Origin: Pectinophora gossypiella
Taxonomy: Eukaryota > Arthropoda > Insecta > Lepidoptera > Gelechiidae
NCBI RefSeq assembly: GCF_024362695.1
Contig: NC_065420.1
Location: forward strand, 4,124,501-4,188,500
Direction: 5' to 3'
Length of the DNA stretch: 64,000 bases
Shown here: positions 47,801 to 59,800 of the stretch, piece by piece
Numbering within the stretch: position 1 is the stretch's first letter
Layout of the letters: each line of letters opens with the position of its first letter
Notes under the pieces: model-generated
What the model saw: only the letters and a program-made list of their open reading frames with translations
Databases searched by the model: none
What the model was told of the DNA's origin: nothing
Program-made: the position numbers and the translations under genes

Positions 47801-50800
47801 AGACAGAGTACTGCGGGGCGTCGCAAATGTATGGAACTGAAAATAATTTAAAAACAAACTAACATTTTCATGAGTTTTTCGACGGAAAATTCTACTTCTC
47901 TCAGTTATCGGTACGGTGTCACTATACTCTGTATCACACATCACCAGCCCATTAACGTCCCCACTGCTGGGGCACGGGCCTTCCCTATGGATGGATAGGG
48001 AGATCGGGCCTTAAACCACCACGCGGGCCCACTGCGGATTGGTGGTTATTAACGACTGCTAATGCAGCCGGGACCAACGGCTTTACGTGCCTTCCGAAGC
48101 ACGGAGGAGCTCGAGATGAAAACTTTTTTTTTTTGTGGTCACCCATCCTATGACCGGCCTTTGCGAAAGTTGCTTTACTTCAACAATCGTAGACCGAGCG
48201 CGTTTACCGCTGCGCCACCGAGCTCCTCAACTCTACTACTTTTAAATTAATGTATTACTATACAGAGTATAGTATAGTAATACATTAATTTAAAAGTAAT
48301 GTTGTCTGTTCCTTTTTCACAAATAAAGAAGCAAACAGTAACATTAATTGGACTCAAGTGTTTTAACATGCACGTCATCGCCTACGTCACATCATAAGTG
48401 CAGATAAACAAACGAATACACTAAATAAATATGTCAATAATATATTGTTTAGTTTCCACTATTGCGACCCCTTTGCCTAAATAAGTATTGTAATAGTATA
48501 AGGTCGATGACTGATAAAACGTGTATATAAATTATATTTAATTGGTTTTTTTCATCCAACATTATTAAAGCACATAATAACGGGTTCTTACCGCGTTTAA
48601 ATGGGGATATGAGACTCCCGATATTTCGACACTGTTGCATGAGATTGGAGTGGAGTAGGTAGATCCATAATTTTCTACGAGCAGTTGCCGCTTGTTTATG
48701 TTTTTGATATCGGAATGTTCGGAACCATCTGAACTCGCACCAAACTCACTACGACAAACCGCACTCACTGTGTCCTCACGTTTTTTCACCACATTAGGCC
48801 GTTTCAAGCTTTTTACAACACCTACTACTGGATTCCACATGCTCGATAATTTGAACCCGTCTTCCCTGTTGAAAATTTTATGTCCAACATCCAACATTAA
48901 TGTATTTATTTTTGACTTCTTGCTTCCGCATAAAATCTTAATAGAGAAAAACGACCTACCTACCTACCCCTCGTACAATTGCTTTTAAAGAAGTATTCGA
49001 TTATTTGTAGAGACTTGAGGCTACTCTTGTGTGTGTTCCTGTGTCGTCTAGTCCTTAGGTACCTACTAAGAATATTTTCGATTTTTTTTTCAATAATTTA
49101 TGTAGGAAATCAATTTCGCCGAATGCATTTGTTTGCTTCTTTCTTTCCATTTCATATAACTTTGACCTTTTAATTATCAAAGTATATTTTTCAGGTGCAG
49201 AGCTGTATCGAGAAATTTTCAAGTGAGTAATTATTATTATTATTAAGTACCTACTAATAAATAGAAGAAATAATTACTTACTACTTAATAGTAATATTTA
49301 TAAACAGAAGAAACTTAAGTTTAATTTTATTTGTTTCCCGCATTAGTGTCTTAGGTAGTGGTTGCCTGGAAGAAATTGATCTAGAGAAATAATGCCGCTC
49401 AAGTTGTAAAGTGTAATTTATTTGATTTGAAGAAACGCGCACGTATTACTCTTAGGTACTTTCGGTCACGAGCATTAATATGTATACACTTTGATACCAT
49501 GTCACATTAACTTTTTTGACAAATTGAACTGTAAGTCTCACTAAATGTCAAATATGTTAGTGCGACAAAGTCCTAAAGTGGGTATATTATATTGCTCATG
49601 ACTTTACATAAATAGGAGGGCATGGCTAATTGCCAAATAAATGTTTTAATGTTTCGAATCAGAGATAAACCTAGCCTGTATGTATGCGACCTCCTCGGTG
49701 GTATTTATTTTTTTAATTTAATCGCAGTGTTAGACTGTGTAGAAATATAAACATATAGTATTTTTATAAGTCCGAAATAAACTTTTTATTATTATTATTA
49801 TTATAAACGTTTGTCACTTGTCTAGGCATTCACAGACAAAGAGCAGCACGAAGAGGTCCGTGTTGCTCTCTGTCACAGAATATAAGTAGGTAATAACATT
49901 TTACAGGTGTCGAGAGGAACTTCACATTCCCCCCTCCAGAATTGCAGTACATATGTCGCAACCACCGACAAGTGCTTTACAAAGTGGCTGCTCTGAAAGT
50001 CATGAGGATGGTGGTTCTAGTCCCTCAAGATCCCAATGCATACGTAAGTATCTCAATATATTCCTTATCAGACAAAAGCGACTGCCTGTGTGACCTTCCA
50101 ATTCGCAATTTGTATTCTGAGGTAAGAAACAATTTTTATGAGAAATTAATGTCTATACAGTTCGCGTGATAGTGTTTTTGAGTATGTCATAGAATTTGAT
50201 ACATTTGGCAATTGCTTGTTATGCGGCTTATCATCATCATCTCCATAGCATTATCCCGTTTTTCCCAGGGTCCGCTTACTGAAGAAATCCTTGGGTGTCG
50301 GGACGGTGAAATTTATTTAATGAAATAAAACAGCAGCGTCTTGTCTTGTGTTGTATTGAGAGAAGGGAAGAACGAAAGCTCCGCGAATGAATGTAATTAC
50401 AAAAGTGTTTCCATATTTAAAATACAAATCTTAAATATATTTATATGTTTTCAACATAACTCCCAACAAGGCAAAAGATAATGCTTCGATAATGGACTGT
50501 AAGTATATAATTAATAGGTAACTGATTCAAATGTGTGCGATAACTTTTGCATTTGTCAGTGCTATGAAGAATAGTTTGAACTATCTATTACAATTACACA
50601 TTCAACTTATTATTTATAATATTATCTATTTATAGTTTTAGTTTAAGTAGGTTAAGTTTAGAAGATAAGTACTTTTAATTTATCTAGCTTAAGTTTGGAA
50701 GGTAAGTACAATTATGTAAGTATGGTTTACTAGTATATAAGTTACTGTAATTTTACAATAAACATAACTACAATTATTTTTTTTTTGTTTTTCACTTAAC

Positions 50801-53800
50801 CTTTTTAACTTTTATGTTATACAACCACTGAGGTAAGTATTACTGGTAAGTACCTATGTAAGTATCTAGTATTTATTTTTTACATTTATAATTAAGTAAA
50901 GTAAATTAAATTTTAAGTTTATGAACTTGTTACATAGGCAGCTAGTAATAGTGAAATCAATTATTTGCTCTTATAGCTATTATTCGATTATTTACTCTTA
51001 TATATAACTTAGGAATTGTTCCTTTTACAAACGTAAATTGGTAAGTAACCAGTCTTAGTGACATAACTATAATTTAGTTAGGAAAATGAATAGTTTTACA
51101 ATTCAACTTAATTAAACTTATTAATTAACTTAGCCTAAGTCTCTTGGCATCCTCTCAGGCACAATTAGGTTACCTGAGAAGCATCTAGGCCTACGAGAAC
51201 TGGACAACCTTATACACAGGTAATAATAATAATAGGTAGTTAGACTGAGCCTGATAACAACTTACTTAAATTGTTAGGTATTTAATTTAAAGGCAATATG
51301 CAAACTTTAGTTATAGAAGTTTTGTGATAATTACCATTTGCTTTTTTAACTTCCATGGCTCTTATTTTTCCATCACTACCTGGAAATACCTTTGTGACTC
51401 TAGCCATTGGCCACGTCATGGGGGGTGTGTCCAATTCTTTCAGAATGACAAGATCGCCTATCTTTACATTTGGCATGTTATCTTTCCATTTTGGTCTATT
51501 CTGTAATACATTTAAATATTACACTCTTAATTAAGCGTAAAGCATTGACAATCCAATAACGTTGGTTTAAACTAGACAAAATTAATTTTTGACTTGCGTG
51601 CAAAAGCTTGTTATGTTCATTTTCAATTATCATACAAGTAATTAGAGATTGCCTAGGTAATATAATTTGATGCATTTGGTTATATGGCAAACCAGAATGT
51701 TGCAGTCTACCTCCTACCCGGAGAAGACCGTGAGCATCTATAAACGGGTTAAGCCCTCTTAAAGAAGCTTGTACTTGCATACTGTTTTGCAAAGCATTTA
51801 AATCTTTAGAAAAATACTTGAGCTGTTCGTGCTTTATAAGCAGAGATAATGCATTGTTAGTCTCAGCAAAGGAAACAAAGTTTTCTTTAATTTTGGCCGA
51901 GTTAGGTTTAGAATTATTACAAAATCTAATGACATATGCAAGTACACGTTTCATTCTGTTAATATCAGAATATTTGTGAATAAAATTATCAAGGAATGAC
52001 GACCCATTTGAGCTCAGCGATACCGCCGCACAGACCGCCTCGTTCTGTGAACATTTAATTTCAGGAATGTCCTCGGGTAATTGGTAAGTACAATTTTTAA
52101 ATTTATAATTACAATCTGACATTTCCTTAGGCCCTGACCACCATAAGTGGTGATTTGGTAAGTCGCAGGGACTTGTTCCTCTGCTCAAGCAATCTGCAGG
52201 ATTTTTATCTGTCTGTATATAGGATCAATTAAAGTTATTAGTACATTCAGTAATTAATTTTGTTCTATTCGCAATATAAGATTTTAATTTGATTGGATCG
52301 GTCTTCAACCACGCCAATACGACTTGTGAATCTGTGTAAAGGTGAACTTCATTTACTATCTGTTTCTGACTAATAGTATTGTATACTTTTGAAGCTAACT
52401 TGGCAAGTAAAAGCGCAGCGTTTAATTCTAAACGTGGGATGGTTAACTGTTTAGGTGCAATGGGATTTATGCGTGACTTAGAGCATAATAGTGACATTTG
52501 AACTTTACCTTGCATGTCAATAGTTCTCACATAAATTGCACAACCATATGCCACATTGGATGCGTCTGAAAATCCTATTAATTGAAATGTTTGATGTTCA
52601 CTTTTACACATTGTATTCCTTTCAATATGAATACTTGACATGTTAGTTAAGTCATTATAAAGTGATTGCCATTTATTATTTAATTCTGGCGGAGGAATAG
52701 AATCCCAGTCTGTTTTGGACAGCCATAGCTTTTGCATAATATGTTTGGCTTGCACAAAGATTGGTCCAATCAGTCCAAGAGGGTCATAAAATTTACTGAT
52801 AAAACTTAAGATTTCTCTTTTGGTCTTGACAGATTGCTTAGGCGGGGGGGAAAATTTAAAAGTGTCTGAATTGACGTCAAAATTCAACCCTAACGTTTTA
52901 ACATCTTTTTGCATGTTAATTTCTCCAGAATACCTCTGTTCCTTCGGAATATCCTGTAAAATACTGGAATCGTTGGCTGACCATTTATGCAAGAAGAAAC
53001 TACCTTTAGATAACAATTGTGAAAGTTGACTTTTTGTTTCTATTATTACATTTAAATCATTATGAGTATACAATATGTCATCAACATATGTTGCATTTAG
53101 AATTACTGGGACAGCCAAAGGATATTCATTTTTAGATCTATAAGCTAACTCATTTAAGCACCTTGTTGCTAAAAAAGATGAGTTTTTTAAGCCATAAGTA
53201 ATAGTGTTTAATTGTAAACATTTTATGGATTCATGGGGGTCATCTCTCCATAATATATTTTGGAGTGACCTCTGACTTTTTTCTATTAAAACATTTCTAA
53301 ACATACGCCTAATATCGCAAGCGAAAAAATATTTATTTAGTCTGAACAACAATAGAGTGTCGAATAATTCGTTTTGGACCACAGGGCCATTCAACATAAT
53401 ATCATTCAGAGAAATTTTATTTGTTGTTTTCATAGATTCGTCAAATACTGTACGTAAACGAGTACTAACTGCATTTTCACGTATGACAGGGTGATGTGGC
53501 ATAAAGTATACCGCATCTTTGTTAAAATCGTAACTAGAAATATCGACATAGCTGGCATGGCCAAGGTCTATGTATTCATGAATAAAACTTTGATATTCTT
53601 TGAACAAAGCTTCATCTTTATGGAGCCTTTTCTCTAAATTCAAAAATCTGCGCATAGCGAGAACTAGAGAATTCCCTAAAGTATTGTTTACATCGTAAAT
53701 TGGAATCTTTAAAGGCATTGAGACTTCAAATTTATTGTCAACAAGTTGAACCGTTTCATTAAAATATTCCTCACAATATTTTTGTTCAGACGTGGGGTGC

Positions 53801-56800
53801 TCAGGATATATTTCTGGTACAGCCTCAGATTTCCAGAACTGAATAACATTAGAATTTAAGTCTGTTTTACATTCTTGACAAAACAAAGAAACAGGGGTAC
53901 TCTGAAGTTCATGGGGAGACTGTACGGGGACTTTTCCTGCAACCAAATAACCAAACTGCGTGTGAACGAGTCGGGGTGTCGCGGGATCGCTGAGCTCATT
54001 GTGCTGGTCCTCAAGCTGGGGCAGCAACGCCTGAAAAAAGATGTCAGCAGCTAATAAAATGTCTATCTCGCTTGTTTTATTGAATGTGTCATCGGCTAGT
54101 AATAAATTTTTTGGAATGTTAATAAGTGACAGGTCAAAACTGTTTTGTGGCAAGTTAGTAGTTATTTTGTCCACCACTAGGCAGTCAGTATTAACTTTAT
54201 AGGGATAAGCACATGAAAATATGTCCACTTGCAAGGAACTTTGTATTTTCTTTCCAGTTTTAGCAATGCCAGAAACCTCTGTGTTTGTAGCTAGTAGATT
54301 TCTCCCAATTAGATTAGCTAATTTAGTTGTAATGAAAGATGACTGACTGCCAGAGTCTAATAAAGCCTTGACTATCAATTCCTGCCCATTTCTAGTTAAT
54401 ATTTTTACTTTGGCAGTAGGTAACAAAACTTGGTTGTTGTCATTTAAGCCTGACAGCAACGTTACCCCACCCTCAGTACTAGATGATGATGTTTCATTTC
54501 CATCATGCAAGAGCGTGTTGTGATTTTGCTTGCAGTGAGTGCATTTAAAATGAAAGCGACATTTCCCTGTATGGCTGTTTAAGCAGGTTTTGCATAGCTT
54601 TTTAGCTTTTATACATTCAACACGTTCTGCAATCGATGCAAGCAAAAACTTGGGGCATGAAAATATTTTGTGATCTGACTTACCACAGTAATAGCACTTA
54701 GCTACATGATTATTTGTTACTGCAGCAGTAGCTTGTACTTTCCTAGCGCCGATGACATCATTGTTGCTCGAGTTTTCGAGAGCTAGGGCTCTTGTTTCAA
54801 GATATTTTATGAAATCTGTAAAAGTTGGGGATTGAGATGAGTTCCTATCCAAACAGTAAGCTCTATTAGTGACTGGGTCGAGTTTGCGAGATAGAATGCA
54901 TACAAGTATGCTGTCCCATTTGTCAACGGGTTCATTTAAATTTTTTAGAGCTGCTACATGCTGTTTTGCAACAGAAATTAAATTACGTAACATGGTTACA
55001 TTTGGCCTGGGTATCGAGGCAAGATCCAATAACTTGGATATATGTTCAAATACAATTTTGTGACTATTATCATATCGATCACGCAGGATTGTCAATGCTT
55101 CACTGTAACTTGAGCCTTGTATTGGTAAATTATTAATAAGATCGAAGGCTTCTCCTTTTAGAAAACCACGTAAATACACAAACTTTTGAATGTCAACAAT
55201 GTTAGAATCGTTATGTACAAGCGCCGTAAACAATTCGATGAAAGGTTTGTATTCTAGGTACTTGCCGTCGAATGGTGGTATTTGGATATCAGGGAGTTTT
55301 AACTCGGACGTGACGTTATTAGAACCGCCACTTGGCTTTGCCGCCGCCGCCGTCGTCCCGAATCTTGACTGCAAAGTAGTGCGCAGTAAGTCCATACACA
55401 CAAAGTAGGCCTCTTCAACAGGAGTGGGATCATGGTCGTCGTTGACCTGAACAGTCAGGTCTATATACTCCTTGAAGATGGACTGGGCATGTTCTTGCTT
55501 CGTGCGTAACATTTGTTCGGATGCGGACGCGAGGAATTCCGACGTTAGCGAGTTGCGTAGGCGCGTCATCGTGCCTTTCACATATTTCCGCCTGTTAAAT
55601 AGCTCGTTGTCGCTTGCCATATTGCTGACTAATTACGTAAACAAGTACTGAATTGTTTAAATTTACTTTTCCTGAAAAAAATATGGTCGCTCGGTATACG
55701 AAAACGTGGTAAAAAAATGATGCAATACAATTCCTGTTAAGATTGGGATCGAGATCGATTGTATTGAACGACAACGTTGATTGCTAAAAATCGCTCACTT
55801 CACTCCGAACATCGCGTTTTTTGTAGCAATATTAATGTTCCGTAATATGCTATGAGTGAGTGAGATAGCAATTTTATTTGTATTGCGTTGTCCTTTGTCT
55901 TCGGCGAGTTTGACGAAATAAAATCGTTACAAATAAACGAACACTATTGAAGTTCTTCTTTGTAAATTCGGTTACACGCAGATGAAGATTGCTTTCTCCG
56001 GTTTTGAACACTTCGACGTCGGTGTGTCCTTCCGCCGCGGCAACGATGATTGAGTGAATGAATGAAGTACAATCTTACCGCGTTGCTCAGGAATAATGGC
56101 GACTGGAATGGACTCACAAACTTGCCCGACGTAAACTTCTGACGCAAAAATCGTGCTGATCCGTCGCACCGTTTTGGCCGCAAACACCTGTAGATGAGCT
56201 GCACACTATGCTCACGTTGCTCGAAGGACCATGAAGAAATCCTTGGGTGTCGGGACGGTGAAATTTATTTAATGAAATAAAACAGCAGCGTCTTGTCTTG
56301 TGTTGTATTGAGAGAAGGGAAGAACGAAAGCTCCGCGAATGAATGTAATTACAAAAGTGTTTCCATATTTAAAATACAAATCTTAAATATATTTATATGT
56401 TTTCAACACTTACCTAACCTGAAGATTTGACAGGTCCGGTTTTTTACAGAACTGCGACTGCCTGTCTGACCTTCCTATTCGCGAAGGGAAACCCAGCCTA
56501 ATACAGGTTAGGTCACATACCTCCGAAAAATTGACAAGTATGTGGGTTTCCTCACGATGTTTTGCTCACCGCCGAGCCCATGAATTCAAAAATTATTGGT
56601 TTAGCTCCATGCTGGATTTGAACCTAGTTTTTGTCTTTGTTTTGCGTGTTTTTCTATAATACAGGGTGTTATTGACACTATACCCAATATTGAGGAGTTT
56701 ATCAAGTGGGGTTTTCCGTTGCAAAAGTATGAAATTGAAAATAATTAAAAAAGAACATCAATTTTGGGACGGAAAATTCCACTTGACATTAACTCATAAT

Positions 56801-59800
56801 CGTAAGTTGAATCATCCCCCTAACTTTTCGGTACGGAGTGTCGGTAACAGCCTGTATAATGTGTAGGTATGCTATTATGGAAGAAATAATCATATGCTTT
56901 AAATTTACAGATAGAAGCGAGACTTTACGAAGACAAATCAGAAGAACCTGTAAAATTTTCCATAGACAACAGCTATAACTATACAGCATGGACAACTGTA
57001 CTACATAACGATGCAACGCCGTCCATGTGGCGTCGAGGGCCTGATGTGCCCTCTTGGGGGGAGGGTAGCGAGAAATTTGAAGTGACCTTGGGAAGCTCAC
57101 ATTTCAACATTAGCCCTAACAAACAGCGTAAACTGGACGCTACCTTTCAACTTAATCTTGTTGGTGGTAAGTTTTTTGATCATTTCAATTGATATAATGT
57201 TACTTTGTGAGACAGCCTTTTGTTTGATAAGGACATTGCAGGCTTGAACCACCTAACTGACCGCAAAAGTAAGACGGTTCCATATTTCGGAACTCGGATG
57301 GCATATTAAGCCGAAGTCCCAGCTATTAGACGTAAAACACATTCAAAAACTCCGGTTGATTGAGAGGAGACCTGTGCCCAGCCGTACGATGTATGCCTAT
57401 ATACATTTGTTTATGTATGTTTCTAAATTGTTGGCTACAAACTGGTTGATTGGCTTAAGGCAACTCGCGAAAAGGTATTCTAATTCGCAATTACCATAGC
57501 TTTACTGTAAAGAAGAAAATTACGTGAACAAAAACCGAAATTCACCCATTTACAGGGCTAGTATTTTATCGTACCTATTTTAATATAACAGGAATACGGT
57601 TTAAAATGACGTGTTTATTTCCAGATTTAAATTCGTGTTCTGTTATCGACATCATGCATGTGTGTCGCTCATCGATTCTTGGTGATTTCTTCTCAACCAC
57701 GGTAAAGGTAAGACGAATATCAACTATAGCTTCAGCCTTTAATGGCAACTACTTTCTTAATTAGGTAGTATAGCCACACCCCGGACACTTCATACAAACA
57801 ACCTCGTTTTACACAGACACCACGCATTGACGTTATCGTACACGCGCATCTGTGTGTGTGACGTCTGACGCCGTACGATTCAAGTCTAAACTATGTTCGA
57901 GGGGGTGAGGTAAACCTAGCTCAGACGCGGGTGGCGGGCGGAGAGTTGCCGTTCTATACGTGTTATTATTCCTTATTCTATGGTATAGGTATAAGACAAA
58001 AGTCTCGAGTTCAAAAACTTCACACCATACCACTAGGTAATAACTATTGTTGGATACTGGTCATCATAGTACTTTCACGGACCAATGATGGAGCTTGGTG
58101 CTGTGGTGTGAACCTATCATAGGTATCTATAATATCTCGCATAGTCGGACTGGATTCATCCCTCTATAATCATTTTGTGATTTTAAAAACCTGATGACTA
58201 TAAAGGACAATAAAATAATGATAATTAATACCACACCTGAATACCGTTCCTTTATAGACGGCGATACGGCTCCCCACCTATCACGTTAGTAATTGCTATT
58301 TAGCAATAAGACCGCAGATTATGCTTCTCTTATAATCAATAAAGAAAAAAAAAGTTTAATACGATCTACTCTGAACCGGCGTGCGTGTATGAAGCGATTG
58401 ATGAATGTAGAGGAAGCCAGAGAAGTGTGTCAGGATCGAAGCAAATGGAATTCTATAGTCTCTGCTTACCCCGGTGGGAAATAGGCGTGAGTTCATGTAT
58501 GTGTGTATAAGCAATAAAGCGTTTTTGTATTGTATTGGTGCTGATTCCAGTACACACTATCTAAGTTTATTTTAAGTTATACCTGACATTTTTTTATCCG
58601 CCGAAAAGGAAAGGGACGGGTAATCGACAGGCATAAAATTTATAGAACACACGTCAATTTAAGGCAGAAATCTAAAATTTTTACATTGGTCAATAACCCG
58701 ACAGAATTTAGTCCCTTTCCTTTTCGGTGGATAAGAAAATGACAGGTATAACTTAAAATTAGCAGGTGTCTGCAGGAATCGGGGCCATTGTATTGTTAAG
58801 TCTAACAGAAAGCTCGGTGAGGTGTGGGTACTTAATTCATCTTGCGATGGATGTACCTCTACATACACCATTGGGATATATAGTTATGAGCTTATGTTCT
58901 ATTATGTTTGTGAATAAATGCACACGATTTACTATAAGTAATTATCATAATGACTATATTTTCCAGGCAAAACCAAACTTAACAATAACGATAGAAGACA
59001 TTCCTATTCACGACAACTGCACTCTTGACGTGCGTGGGAGCGCAGACAATGTTCTACTGAAGACGACCTACCAGACGTCTTTCGACAGTCCACAACCGAA
59101 CCTGAAAGCCGACGACCAACATCTGTCTGTACTGAGCCAACAACTACCCATACCTGGTAAGTCTTTCGCCCTTATGCCAGATCTCTAAAATTTTGCACCA
59201 CATTGTAGCGGATCCAACTAGTTGGCCACCTAGTTCCGCTCACATGCAACAGATGGCGCCACATTCAATAATGCAGTCTTCAAGCGGTCGTGAAACGCGG
59301 TATCGAAGTTTTCACGGCAAGACGTACATATACAACTTCCAACACAACACTGTTGGATCGTCGATCCATAGTCACACTACCAACTTGTGGCTAGCGGGGT
59401 ACTATGCTCAGTTCGGTACCCCGAAAACATCCTTTGGCGGCAGCACACCCTCGCCGCCAAAAGATGATGCCCTCAACGCTTTCCCACATGGAAATTTACC
59501 AGCTGCGTTAATGCCGGTAAACGGAAATAAGTTAATGCCATATACTCGTAAGACCGAATGTCCATTTAACCCTTTCACGGACAGAGACTATGGGTCATTG
59601 ATGGTCCATAATAGGTAGTATGACACCTTGGAATCTGAACGTCCGTAGACGTTCTGTCCTTGAAAGTGTTAAAATCCAAACCGCATCGATTAACTATTGT
59701 ATCTGGAAATCTCGACCTTAGAAGATTGAGAGGCAACATATTTTAAAACAATATTCGTCTATCCGTCTTTCTATAGTTTGCATCATGTTTTGTATGAAAA

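Larger units (their letters stand above)
50280..56408 (-). mobile_element. BEL2: defective BEL/Pao LTR retrotransposon with identical LTRs
   Basis: A 6.1-kb minus-strand element in intron 3 of the receptor gene, antisense to it. Identical 177-bp LTRs (TG...CA), 5-bp target duplication CTTAC (50275-50279 and 56409-56413), and a tRNA-Tyr primer-binding site (GCTCGAAGGACCA on the plus strand, 56219-56231) directly abutting the 5' LTR. The coding region has one in-frame TGA and has lost the integrase core. It is a different family from BEL1: the LTRs are unrelated and the proteins clearly diverged. It interrupts an older SINE-like repeat whose two halves flank it. Confidence 0.95.
50218..56600 (-). 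mobile_element. SINE-4-type retroposon split by BEL2
   Basis: Left half 50218-50279 (ATTATCCCGTTTTTCCCAGGG) and right half 56409-56600 (CTAACCTGAAGATTTGACAGG onward) become continuous when BEL2 and one CTTAC are removed. A copy without the insertion is at 61031-61245. Confidence 0.85.

Noticed and set aside
59193..59618. 141-codon ORF in receptor intron 6
   Set aside because: No recognisable motif or splice support, and its end overlaps an inverted-repeat element. Treated as chance or decayed transposon sequence.
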